Position numbers and translations under genes: made by a program | Assembly: GCA_913030785.1 (NCBI GenBank) | Contig: CAJWER010000040.1 | Location: 1 to 16,421, forward strand | From: an uncultured Chloroflexota bacterium | Lineage (GTDB): Bacteria > Chloroflexota > Dehalococcoidia > Lucifugimonadales > CAJWER01 | Length of the DNA: 16,421 bases | Direction of reading: 5' to 3' | Part shown: piece after piece, positions 8,201 to 14,501 of the stretch | Position numbering within the stretch: the stretch's first letter is position 1 | Layout: each line of letters starts with the position of its first letter | Notes under the pieces: generated by a model | Told to the model about the DNA's origin: nothing | The model's input: the letters and a program-made list of their open reading frames with translations, nothing else | Database searches by the model: none

Positions 8201-8448
8201 GCTACCGCTAATGCACCTACAGCTGCTGTGTTAAAAAAGCCATCCGAAATGTTGCGCCAGTAGGTTCCGCCATCGTCCGTCTTCCAGACACCGCCGCCAG
8301 ATGCACCGAAATAGAAGACCATCGCGTCATTTGGGTCGCCCGCTGCGGCAACAACGCGCCCGCCTCTGTAAGGTCCTATTGACCGCCATTCAAGGGAGCC
8401 GAACAGATTCGGGTCGATGGTCGCACTGACTGTATTGTCGCTGGGCAT
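5254..8448 (-). CDS. Sortilin/VPS10-like Asp-box beta-propeller protein, 1064 aa
   Basis: A very large protein of the bacterial sortilin-Vps10/BNR-repeat glycosyl-hydrolase-like group. It opens with WRSIGPYRGGRVVAAAGDP, typical of these proteins. At least eleven Asp-box motifs (S-x-D-x-G-x-T-W) follow, including KTDDGGTYW, RSTDAGQTW, RSKDSGDTW, RSTDGGDTW, RSDDNGDTW, KSTDGGRTF, SFNGGDTW, RSQDEGESW, SRDDGETW, KTSDYGATW and SFDDGGSW. These mark blades of one or two beta-propellers over roughly residues 20-720. The last 340 residues form a different region: a beta-sandwich-like stretch (NRFVWNMRHP, PPGTYQVRLSIDG) and then a helical end. No N-terminal signal peptide is visible, which is unusual because most relatives are exported. 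The ATG at 8448 has a strong AGGAGG (within 8452-8459), so the start looks right. Substrate and activity are unknown; Asp boxes alone do not prove hydrolase activity. Confidence 0.85.
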   Translation of the reverse strand: MPSDNTVSATIDPNLFGSLEWRSIGPYRGGRVVAAAGDPNDAMVFYFGASGGGVWKTDDGGTYWRNISDGFFNTAAVGALAVATSDANVLYAGTGEACVRGNVTHGDGVYRSTDAGQTWTNVGLADTRHISRVRIHPTDPSVVYVAALGHAFGPNEERGVFRSKDSGDTWEKILYVSENAGAADLSIDPNNPRNMFAAFWHAQREPHTFTSGGPDSGIYRSTDGGDTWTDITDNPGLPGSVKGRIGVAVSPAKTGRVFAIVEAENRGLYRSDDNGDTWEMVSDNRDLLQRPWYYCHVYADPQDPETVYVLNLGMWKSTDGGRTFTGVSTPHGDNHELWIDPNDTRRMIEGNDGGACVSFNGGDTWSTIFNQPTSQYYHLATDNQTPYRVYATQQDNTAISVPSRSPKGAILWEDCYPVGSSESGHIAVRPDNSNIVYSGAIGSSAGGGDSLLRYDHSSGQTRIVSVWPEFQWGLGLKDHRHRFQWTYPIVISPHDPDTLYVAGEVIFRSQDEGESWTAVSPDLTRGDRSKMEPSGGEITLDTTAVEHYGTIFALAESLHEKGVFWVGSDDGLVNISRDDGETWTDITPADIPEWTRIDIIELSTHDPATAYMSATRYKFDDNQPFLYKTSDYGATWTQITDGIPGDDFTRVIREDPIRPGLLYAGTETGVYVSFDDGGSWQRLQLNMPTVPISDLVVKGNDLVVATNGRSFWILDDLTVLRQATSDIKRAMHLFEPATADRMMSPLGGGRSAEQGKVYSLGLGSSATFEGQKLPTGKSVRRMLDAGENPIEGVVVHYHIAEKPQGVASLTFLDSNDVEIKTFTSKEPPKATQVAGEKKNRVDLAVPIEVGMNRFVWNMRHPDAKQVDIAGAIDHGLIGPMTPPGTYQVRLSIDGQAKTQQFDILKNPRAQATQADLEEQFELLIQMRDKVSEAADAVNRILSLKGQVNEWVGRAAPDTAKDVISAAAETLTGKLGAIEDNLIQQRAIEGHDRISSPARLMQKIREVGFVPSSADYRPTKQSRLVFADVSARLDVQFEALQEVIDNDLPRFIDVVHELELPEIKT

Positions 8449-8634
8449 CTGAACCTCCTGGAGCTTGGTTGGGACTCTAGAACAGGCTACGGAACCTGCT
8501 CTTGACTACCTGGCGTGTGAGGGATTCCCTCATGCATCAGATAAACGTGCGATCTCTCTCTTCACACACCGTTTACAACGGCTAATTTGGCAAAGCTGCG
8601 CTATCTTCTCATGCCGTTGGAAAACGCGTCAACT

Positions 8635-8664
8635 TTGGTTGTCAAAACTGAACAAGTCTAAAAA
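8635..8664 (+). promoter_or_regulatory. Weak candidate promoter for the DUF1232 gene
   Basis: TTGGTT (8635-8640) and TAAAAA (8659-8664) are 18 bases apart, inside the AT-rich block. Initiation near 8671 would leave a leader of about 100 bases. Both boxes deviate from consensus, so this is only a candidate. Confidence 0.25.
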
Positions 8665-8667
8665 AAT

Positions 8668-8680
8668 GCCAAATATTGGC
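8668..8680. promoter_or_regulatory. Operator-like palindrome GCCAA-N3-TTGGC
   Basis: GCCAA (8668-8672) and TTGGC (8676-8680) form a perfect five-base inverted repeat around ATA. It sits just after the candidate -10 box, where a repressor could bind. A short palindrome like this can occur by chance. Confidence 0.3.
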
Positions 8681-8774
8681 CCTGTAGCACCTTCTCATGG
8701 GTTTGTGGGCGAGGGTACTCTGTATCCCTCAGCATTCGGGGTTTCGAGTCGAGTCGCGCTCAAGGAGGAGCCAG

Positions 8775-9206
8775 ATGCTTCAGGATCTGCTGCGGGCGCC
8801 CGCAGCACAAGAGGTGGTCGCGAGGCTAGAGCCGACTGCCGTCAGTCCCTCAACGACCGGTCTTGATGACGGCTCCCGTCCGTGGCTGGTGGTGCGGTTG
8901 TTCAGGGCCCTGAAGGCATATGTCGCCTGGCACCTCAGTTACTACAAATTGATAGCGCGCGATGCGCGAACGCCCCGCACACCCAAGATACTCTTGTGGA
9001 GTGCACTTGTGTATGCCGTTTCTCCGATAGGGCTCGTGCCGGACATAATTCCGGTAGTGGGTTATCTGGACGACGTGATAATCGTGCCTACTCTCATCAT
9101 GATCGCCGTCAAGAGGGTTCCCCCAGAGGTCATAATCGACTGCCGCTTGATTATGGGCATCCGGAGAAGCCTCGCCGCCGCCGGCGCCAGCACCCGCGAG
9201 CGTTAG
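8775..9206 (+). CDS. DUF1232 (YkvA-like) membrane protein
   Basis: A 143-residue protein with the DUF1232 signature at residues 80-101: YAVSPIGLVPDIIPVVGYLDD, a hydrophobic hairpin with the conserved SPxDLxPDxIPxxGxxDD-type pattern. A second hydrophobic stretch (VIIVPTLIMIAV) follows directly. The N-terminal 70 residues are mostly soluble and the C-terminus is basic (SLAAAGASTRER). The family is widespread, sits in membranes and has no established function. The ATG at 8775 was chosen because AAGGAGGAG (8762-8770) lies four bases before it; longer in-frame versions from 8697 have no such site. Its TAG shares bases with the TAA of the convergent MaoC-like gene, so the two 3' ends overlap by four bases and no terminator fits between them. 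Confidence 0.85.
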   Translation: MLQDLLRAPAAQEVVARLEPTAVSPSTTGLDDGSRPWLVVRLFRALKAYVAWHLSYYKLIARDARTPRTPKILLWSALVYAVSPIGLVPDIIPVVGYLDDVIIVPTLIMIAVKRVPPEVIIDCRLIMGIRRSLAAAGASTRER

Positions 9207-9610
9207 TCGGACGGCGAAGCCTGGTAGACTGTCGCCTCTCCCTGCAGGACCTTCTCGTCGCTTTGGTTTCGGACGACAAACTCCATGTTCGCTATCGGGC
9301 GGTCCTCCCGTACCGATGTGACCATTGCCTCCGCCGTGATCGTGTCTCCGATGTAGACCGGTAGCGGAAAGCGCCATTCCTGTGATATGAAAACCGTCCC
9401 TGGCCCGGGCATGTTCATCGCGACCAGGGCGTGAAGCAGGCCTGTGGTGATGCCGCCCTGGGCCACCAGACGCCCGAAGCGGGTGCGGCTGGTGAACTCG
9501 GTGTCGAAGTAGGGAGGATTGTAGTCGCCGGTGATCTTGGTGTAGTCCGTTACCATCCCTTCGGTAACGGTAGTCGTTCGTAGTGGCTTCTGGCCTATCG
9601 ACACGTCCAT
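9203..9610 (-). CDS. MaoC-like hot-dog fold protein (acyl-CoA hydratase relative)
   Basis: A 135-residue protein of the MaoC/(R)-specific enoyl-CoA hydratase family, which adds water to enoyl-CoA thioesters in the cytoplasm. The hydratase signature region reads ITGDYNPPYFDTEF (from about residue 27), followed by FGRLVAQGG and, near the end, YIGDTITAEAMV. The family active site is D-x-N-P-x-H. Here Asp29 and Asn31 are kept but the His position is Tyr34, and the usual HG of the next turn is QG. It may therefore be catalytically altered or serve only in thioester binding. The start is set at ATG 9610, because AAGGAGGAG lies six bases before it; the ATG at 9628 would place that ribosome binding site inside the coding region. 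No neighbouring gene of fatty acid oxidation gives the substrate. Confidence 0.82.
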   Translation of the reverse strand: MDVSIGQKPLRTTTVTEGMVTDYTKITGDYNPPYFDTEFTSRTRFGRLVAQGGITTGLLHALVAMNMPGPGTVFISQEWRFPLPVYIGDTITAEAMVTSVREDRPIANMEFVVRNQSDEKVLQGEATVYQASPSD

Positions 9611-9616
9611 CACTTT

Positions 9617-9625
9617 CTCCTCCTT
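9617..9625 (-). promoter_or_regulatory. Ribosome binding site that fixes the MaoC-like start
   Basis: AAGGAGGAG on the minus strand ends six bases before the ATG at 9610-9608. It would be codons 2-4 if translation began at 9628, so the shorter protein is preferred. Confidence 0.65.
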
Positions 9626-9747
9626 CATTCTTGCTCGACAGCCATGTTACACCCGTGTGGGGCAGCGGTGGAGGTCTATCAATAGGCAGTTTGGTGATAG
9701 AGGGTAGTCCAGCTGCCCGCGAATACTGTACCGATTCGTAGGTGGCC

Positions 9748-9756
9748 TGCTATCAT
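9748..9756 (+). promoter_or_regulatory. Extended -10 promoter candidate of the ABC operon
   Basis: TGCTATCAT fits the extended -10 form TGnTATnAT. There is no good -35 box at the normal distance. Initiation would fall around 9762-9764, only a few bases before the GTG at 9768, which has no Shine-Dalgarno sequence. The two observations together suggest a nearly leaderless mRNA. Confidence 0.35.
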
Positions 9757-9767
9757 GGGCCGGTCTC

Positions 9768-10580
9768 GTGGAGCAGCATTCGCACATAACGGTTCGTGGA
9801 CTTACGCACGTTTATGGTGTGGATGGGACGGCGCTGACCGCTCTGGACGGGGTGGATTTCGAAGCTCGGCGGGGGGAATTCGTCTCTGTGATAGGGCCCA
9901 GTGGCGGGGGAAAGACCACGCTGCTGAAGGTCATTGGCGGGCTTCTACAGCCAACGTCGGGAATCGTGGTAATTGACGGTGCGAGTCCTGAGGATGCCCA
10001 ATTGCTCAAGCGCATTGGCTTTGTATTCCAGGAACCCGCGTTGTTGCCGTGGAAGACCATGACCCAGAACGTGAGGCTGCCCATGGAGATAAACCATGGG
10101 AAGACTCCACCGGACATAGGAGCCACAGGGCGTCTGATCGAGATGGTCGGGCTCGATGAGTTTCGGGACTACTATCCCCATCAACTATCCGGCGGTATGA
10201 GACAGCGTGTTGCATTTGCAAGGGCCCTTGTTACGGACCCTGACGTGTTGTTGATGGACGAGCCTCTTGGTTCCTTGGACGAGATTACCCGTACGTCGAT
10301 GAGGTATGAGCTTCTCAAGGTATGGGAGGCGTTGCCAAAAACAATAGTCCTGATCACCCACAGCATTGCAGAGGCGGTCATGATGTCCGACAGGGTCGTT
10401 GTCCTGTCCTCCAGACCGGGACGGGTAGTAGGAGAGGTTTCTATCGACCTACCGAGGCCTCGTGAAGAGGCTCTGGAGCGGGCACCTGAATTTTTGGAGC
10501 GAGCAGACCGTGTAAAGGAGTTGTTGGCCCTTGGAGCGAAGCGCACGACAACAGCGGGCCGAGCACGCGCCGGGTCATGA
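9768..10580 (+). CDS. ABC transporter ATP-binding protein (NitT/TauT/SsuB type)
   Basis: A 270-residue nucleotide-binding subunit that would power import through the permease encoded next. All ABC motifs are present: Walker A GPSGGGKTT (43-51), Q-loop FQEPALLPW with Gln88, signature LSGGMRQR (140-147), Walker B VLLMDEP (160-166), D-loop SLDE, and H-loop His198 in LITHS. FQEPxLLPW and the EAVMMSDRVVVLSSRPG stretch are typical of the nitrate/sulfonate/taurine/pyrimidine-precursor importer group. The last 40 residues are a basic extension beyond the core domain. GTG at 9768 is the first start in this frame; it lacks a ribosome binding site but lies just below an extended -10 element. The permease gene follows after 37 bases. 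The substrate cannot be fixed from this subunit. Confidence 0.9.
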   Translation: MEQHSHITVRGLTHVYGVDGTALTALDGVDFEARRGEFVSVIGPSGGGKTTLLKVIGGLLQPTSGIVVIDGASPEDAQLLKRIGFVFQEPALLPWKTMTQNVRLPMEINHGKTPPDIGATGRLIEMVGLDEFRDYYPHQLSGGMRQRVAFARALVTDPDVLLMDEPLGSLDEITRTSMRYELLKVWEALPKTIVLITHSIAEAVMMSDRVVVLSSRPGRVVGEVSIDLPRPREEALERAPEFLERADRVKELLALGAKRTTTAGRARAGS

Positions 10581-10617
10581 GCCAGGGGTAACTAGGGCGG
10601 CTAACGGCCGGCTCCGG

Positions 10618-11388
10618 ATGAGCATTCCGATATCTGCCCTCGTCTATCTGGCGCCGGCTGCGATGGCAGCCCTTGTGCTGATGGTGGGATGGGAGCTGTG
10701 GGTCCGGCTCGCCGACGTGCCAGTCTACATCGTTCCTGGACCCTTGACGGTGTTGCGACGCCTGTTTGGGGATGTGGGCTTTTTTGCAGGCCATGGGGCC
10801 ACGACCCTGATGGAGGCCGGCGCAGGTTTCTTTCTAGGTTCGCTCGTAGCGGTGGCGGCAGCGACGCTGATGGCCCACTCTCGCATCTTGGAGCGGATAC
10901 TGCTTCCGCTGGCGGTGGTGGTTAAGGTAACGCCCATCGTGGCTATCGCACCGCTGTTTGTCATCTGGTTCGGGTTCGGCTCTACGCCGAAGATTCTGAT
11001 TGCGGCGATAATCACCTTCTTTCCAGTGTTGGTAAACGCCAATGTGGGGCTGAGGGCGGTCGACCCGGGGGCGCTCGATCTCTTCAGGTCGCTTCACGCG
11101 AGCAGGGCCGAGATACTCTTGAAGTTGAGAGCGCCCAGCTCCCTCCCATATCTGTTCGCCGCGTTTCGGATAGCCGTACCGCTATCAGTTATCGGGGCGG
11201 TGGTGGGGGAATGGTTCACGGGCGATCAGGGCCTGGGCAGCGTGATTATCGTCGCCCACAATGATCTGGACACACCTACGCTTTTCGCGGCAATTTTTTC
11301 GTTGGCCATTATAGGGGTCAGCCTCACACTAGCTACTTTCTATGTGGAGAAAAGGACGCTGTTTTGGCACGATTCTTTCCTGGCATGA
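10618..11388 (+). CDS. ABC transporter permease (NitT/TauT/SsuC type)
   Basis: A 256-residue inner-membrane permease of the binding-protein-dependent (BPD) superfamily with about six hydrophobic segments. The start MSIPISALVYLAPAAMAALVL goes straight into TM1. The cytoplasmic EAA loop that docks to the ATPase is seen as SLHASRAEILLKLRAPSSLP near residues 160-180. Later stretches such as GAVVGEWFTGDQGLG are typical of SsuC/TauC/ThiX-like permeases. I prefer ATG at 10618. An in-frame TTG at 10531 has AAAGGAG ten bases before it but would overlap the ATPase gene by 50 bases and add 29 charged residues with no counterpart in the family. The stop codon lies inside the lipoprotein gene's N-terminal coding region (25-base overlap), so translation of the two is probably coupled. 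Confidence 0.88.
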   Translation: MSIPISALVYLAPAAMAALVLMVGWELWVRLADVPVYIVPGPLTVLRRLFGDVGFFAGHGATTLMEAGAGFFLGSLVAVAAATLMAHSRILERILLPLAVVVKVTPIVAIAPLFVIWFGFGSTPKILIAAIITFFPVLVNANVGLRAVDPGALDLFRSLHASRAEILLKLRAPSSLPYLFAAFRIAVPLSVIGAVVGEWFTGDQGLGSVIIVAHNDLDTPTLFAAIFSLAIIGVSLTLATFYVEKRTLFWHDSFLA

Positions 11389-12395
11389 CGGGAGCGACGC
11401 TCGTTCTGATGGCGCTAGTGGCGCTGACTGCAGTGGCGTGTGGTGGCGAGGAGCCGGACACTGCGCCGGATCGCGTTGTGTTCATGGCCGGCTTCAAGGC
11501 CCAGGCAAACCTGCCTTTCGTCGCGGCCTATGTTGCCCAAGAGAAGGGATACTTCGAGACGCAGGGGCTGGATGTTGAGATACGACACGCGAGCAGTGGG
11601 GAGCACTTAAAGTTGCTGCTCTCTGGGGATGTGGACATCACGACAGCAGCGGCCACGTCTGTCCTCAAGCGGCGATCAGACCCTGAGATACCGGTCGTGG
11701 CGTTTGTCCTCTTCGGCCAGCGAGGGCAGCAGGCCTACGTAGCCTTGAGTGACTCGGGAATGAGCACGCCGGATGATTGGGAGGGTAAGACTTTCGGATA
11801 CAAGACATCGATCCCGCCGGACTACCTCGCCGTTTTGAAGTCTAGTGGTGTCGATCGCTCTCGGATCACAGAGGTCAATGCAGGTTTCGATCCGAGGATA
11901 TTGACCGAAGGCAGGGTGGATGTGCTTGCGGTATTCAATTCGAACGAGCCAGACACGATCCGCAGGCTCGGTTTCGAGGTGACGAGCTGGGAACCCGAAG
12001 ACTTCGGTGTTCCCAATCTGGGACTGACGTACATTGCGACAGAGCAGACGGTTGGTGAACGGGGCGATCTAGTGCAGAGGTTTCTGAAGGCCACGCTCAA
12101 GGGGGTGGAATTCGCCCTCGCCAATGTCGAAGAGACGCTGGACATTGTCCTCGAATACGCCCCGGGGGCTGACCGGGACCACCAACGGTTCATGTTGGAG
12201 ACAGAGTTGGCCGACGCTCGGAGCGACCTCACCGGCCAGAACGGGATCGGTTGGATGACGGACGGGCAGTGGATGGCCCTTTACGATTACCTGCTCGAAT
12301 TCGACGCCTTGCCTAATTCCTTCGATTACAAAGAAGCCTTCACCGACAGCTTCCTGAGCGGGGTCTACGATGAGGGAGAGCTCAGCTGGCCGTAG
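11364..12395 (+). CDS. ABC transporter substrate-binding lipoprotein (NMT1/THI5-like fold)
   Basis: A 343-residue periplasmic-type binding protein of the NMT1/THI5/SsuA group, the receptor of the importer encoded just upstream. The N-terminus is a lipoprotein signal: MARF, a hydrophobic core, then LTAVACGG with Cys26 as the lipidated residue, so the protein is anchored outside the membrane. The first beta strand and helix read FKAQANLPFVAAYVAQEKGYF followed by LDVEI, standard for the family; LSGDVDITTAAATSVL follows. The TTG at 11364 is preferred because AAAGGA (11351-11356) lies seven bases before it and it gives a basic n-region. The ATG at 11385 overlaps the permease stop as ATGA and is a real alternative, but its signal would lack a positive charge. 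Candidate ligands in this family include pyrimidine precursors, flavins, sulfonates and nitrate; none can be chosen here. Confidence 0.88.
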   Translation: MARFFPGMTGATLVLMALVALTAVACGGEEPDTAPDRVVFMAGFKAQANLPFVAAYVAQEKGYFETQGLDVEIRHASSGEHLKLLLSGDVDITTAAATSVLKRRSDPEIPVVAFVLFGQRGQQAYVALSDSGMSTPDDWEGKTFGYKTSIPPDYLAVLKSSGVDRSRITEVNAGFDPRILTEGRVDVLAVFNSNEPDTIRRLGFEVTSWEPEDFGVPNLGLTYIATEQTVGERGDLVQRFLKATLKGVEFALANVEETLDIVLEYAPGADRDHQRFMLETELADARSDLTGQNGIGWMTDGQWMALYDYLLEFDALPNSFDYKEAFTDSFLSGVYDEGELSWP

Positions 12396-12457
12396 GCGCG
12401 CTGGTCGCGCGAGTTGTCGAGGTGTGGCTACCAATGTCGGTCTAGGGGCGCAGGTTC

Positions 12458-13042
12458 TTAGTCTCGGCTAGTACGCTCACGGTCAATGATGGACCCTATC
12501 TCGAGGGCCGCGTCGTCGATGCGCCCCTCCCGGTTATAGACGATGAAGTCGAACTTTGGGGCCTCCTCCATCTCCTTTAGGGCGGTGTCTAGTCGCCTCT
12601 GAAGAGCTTCTGGCGATTCGGTCATACGTCGTTTAAGTCGGGAGGCTACTTCGCTCATTTCTGGGGCCGCCAGGAATATAAACAGTGCGTCTGGGAGGAT
12701 CTCGCGGATGGTGGCCGCACCCTGGACATCAATCTTGACGACGACGTCCTGACCCGCTTCTAGTGCCTTGGTGACCTGGTCGCGCGGTATCCCGTACATG
12801 TTTCCGTAGACGTTGGCGCTCTCAAGGAGTCCATCGGCGTCGGCCATTCGGCTGAAGGTCTCTTTTGAGACGAAAATGTAGTCTACACCATCCGTCTCGC
12901 CTGTGCGGATCGTGCGGGTGGTGGCCGTCACGGTGAAATGGTACGGAAATCCGAGTTGTTTCATCCGCGAGAGGACTGCGTCCTTGCCAACGCCGGATGG
13001 CCCGGAGAGAATTACTACAAGGGGTTTTTCGCTACGTGCCAT
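12458..13042 (-). CDS. gmk: Guanylate kinase
   Basis: A 194-residue cytoplasmic enzyme that phosphorylates GMP to GDP with ATP, close to the usual length of about 200. The P-loop is GPSGVGKD (14-21). GMP-binding residues are recognisable in TATTRTIRTGETDGVDYIFVS (39-59) and in ANVYGNMYGIPRDQV (76-90), the family's 'E-x-x-x-V-H-G-N-x-Y-G-T' stretch with Ile for Thr. KIDVQGA (103-109) is the conserved second nucleotide-binding segment, and RLKRRM (lid) follows at about 135-140. The ATG at 13042 directly precedes MARSEKPLVVILSGP; the ribosome binding site AAGGCG is weak. It is the last gene of the minus-strand run, 76 bases after aroA, and converges on the ABC operon. Only 62 bases separate the two 3' ends, and no strong terminator is seen there. 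Confidence 0.95.
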   Translation of the reverse strand: MARSEKPLVVILSGPSGVGKDAVLSRMKQLGFPYHFTVTATTRTIRTGETDGVDYIFVSKETFSRMADADGLLESANVYGNMYGIPRDQVTKALEAGQDVVVKIDVQGAATIREILPDALFIFLAAPEMSEVASRLKRRMTESPEALQRRLDTALKEMEEAPKFDFIVYNREGRIDDAALEIGSIIDRERTSRD

Positions 13043-13118
13043 TTCGCCTTACCGAAGGGGGTTGATTCAATCTGGGTATCTTGAGCAAATGAGCGTTGGC
13101 CTCGTGGTTCTAGCACCC

Positions 13119-14426
13119 CTACTGGGAGGTGAGAGAGTTGAGGGTGCGCCAGAAGCCCGGGTACGAGACGTCGGCGGCTTCGGCTCCCGCAATCGTGGTT
13201 TCGCCGGTGGCTATCAGCCCAGCGACGGCCATCGTCATCGCTATTCGGTGGTCGCCGGCGCTGTCGCACGACGCGCCCTTTAGGCGGTCAACTCCACGGA
13301 TGGTCATGCCGCCGGGCCGCTCCTCGATGTCGGCTCCAAGGCTCGATAGCCCAGCTACCGTGGCCATGATTCGGTCGGACTCCTTGATGCGAAGCTCTTC
13401 GGCGTCGCGGATTGTCGTTGTGCCGGACGCGAGGCTGGCAGCTAGCGCGAGGGCGGGCAGCTCATCGATTGCCCTCGGTACAGCATCGCCAGCGATCTCT
13501 GTCCCGTGGAGTTGGCTGCTCTCAGCGACGATGTCAGCGACAGGTTCGTCCCCGATTTCTCGCACGTTTTTTATCTGGATGTTCGCACCCATCGACCTCA
13601 GTGCGTCTAGTACACCGGCGCGTGTGGGGTTGATTCCTACGTTGCGGATCGTTAGGCGAGCATCGGGGTGGACGCAGGCTGCCACCAACCAAAAGGCGGC
13701 GCCGCTGATGTCGCCGGGGACGGCGACGTCCATGGCGCTAAGGGTCGAGCGGCGGACCGAGATTCGGGGGCCGGCTATAGTGATGTCCGCCCCCATCGCG
13801 CGCATCATGCGCTCAGTGTGGTCACGGGACTCCGCTGGCTGGACCACGGTGGTCTCGCCGGTGGCGTGAATGCCGGCGATCAGTACGCTCGACTTGACCT
13901 GGGCGCTGGCGATGGGTTGATCGAATGAGATTCCGGACAGGTTGCCGCCGCGAATCGCGAGTGGGGCTAAAGAGTTGTCGACCCGGCCCAGGATATGCGC
14001 ACCCATCTCACTGAGGGGGGTGATAATGCGGTCCATTGGCCGCGAGCGCAGCGATTCGTCGCCGGTCACGACGCTGAAGAATGGCTGCGCGGCCAGGAGG
14101 CCCGCGACCAGCCGTGTGGCCGTGCCGCTGTTGCCAGCGTTAAGTACCGTATCAGGCTCGGTGAGGCCGTCGGGACCCTGGCCCTGCACCAGGAAGCACT
14201 CTTCGGCCCCCGTCTGCGCACAGTTCAAGTGGGCCGTTATCGAAATACCAAGCCCGCCCATGCAGCTCAGTATGGATGCGCGGTCGTCACCGTGACAGAG
14301 GTTGGATACGTGGGCATTTCCGGAGGCGATAGAGTTGAGCAGGATAGCTCGTTGGGATATTGACTTGTCTCCCGGCAGGGTGACAGTTCCCTCAAGCCGC
14401 GCGGCGCCGCGAACGGTTCTGATCAT
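13119..14426 (-). CDS. aroA: 3-phosphoshikimate 1-carboxyvinyltransferase (EPSP synthase)
   Basis: A 435-residue enzyme of the shikimate pathway: shikimate-3-phosphate plus PEP gives EPSP and phosphate, on the way to chorismate. Conserved segments are LPGDKSISQRA (18-27, Lys21 and Ser22 in substrate binding), NAGNSGTATR (96-105), TGDESLRSRPMDR (121-133), ASAQVKSSVLIAG (173-185), ESRDHTERMM (199-208), catalytic Asp321 in DELPALA, EELRIKESDR (343-352) and GDHRIAM (391-397). The PEP-site loop keeps Gly (NSGTATR) and has the TATRL form seen in Gram-positive-like enzymes, not the TAMRP of E. coli. ATG 14426 is the natural start; no clear ribosome binding site precedes it. The gene is 75 bases downstream of a TyrA-like gene, which fits a shared aromatic amino acid operon. 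Confidence 0.96.
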   Translation of the reverse strand: MIRTVRGAARLEGTVTLPGDKSISQRAILLNSIASGNAHVSNLCHGDDRASILSCMGGLGISITAHLNCAQTGAEECFLVQGQGPDGLTEPDTVLNAGNSGTATRLVAGLLAAQPFFSVVTGDESLRSRPMDRIITPLSEMGAHILGRVDNSLAPLAIRGGNLSGISFDQPIASAQVKSSVLIAGIHATGETTVVQPAESRDHTERMMRAMGADITIAGPRISVRRSTLSAMDVAVPGDISGAAFWLVAACVHPDARLTIRNVGINPTRAGVLDALRSMGANIQIKNVREIGDEPVADIVAESSQLHGTEIAGDAVPRAIDELPALALAASLASGTTTIRDAEELRIKESDRIMATVAGLSSLGADIEERPGGMTIRGVDRLKGASCDSAGDHRIAMTMAVAGLIATGETTIAGAEAADVSYPGFWRTLNSLTSQ

Positions 14427-14501
14427 GGCGTGGTCGGGTCGCAGGGCGTTCCATCGTGTGCCCCTAGCCTGAGGGTGGGCAGAAAAGTGAGCAGGGGAGT
14501 A

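Larger units (their letters stand above)
8449..8774. other. Divergent intergenic region, AT-rich
   Basis: These 326 bases separate the minus-strand Asp-box gene from the plus-strand DUF1232 gene and must carry both promoters. The middle (about 8580-8680) is clearly richer in A/T than the flanking genes. I see no convincing small gene or structured RNA. Apart from the candidate promoter and palindrome listed separately, only the two ribosome binding sites at its ends (AGGAGG near 8455, AAGGAGGAG at 8762-8770) are clear. Confidence 0.5.

Noticed and set aside
9629..9767. TPP or other riboswitch upstream of the ABC operon
   Set aside because: I could not find the conserved TPP core (CTGAGA) or another known aptamer core by eye.
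12396..12410. GCGCG/CGCGC hairpin between the ABC operon and gmk as a terminator
   Set aside because: The stem is only five pairs and no T-run follows on either strand.
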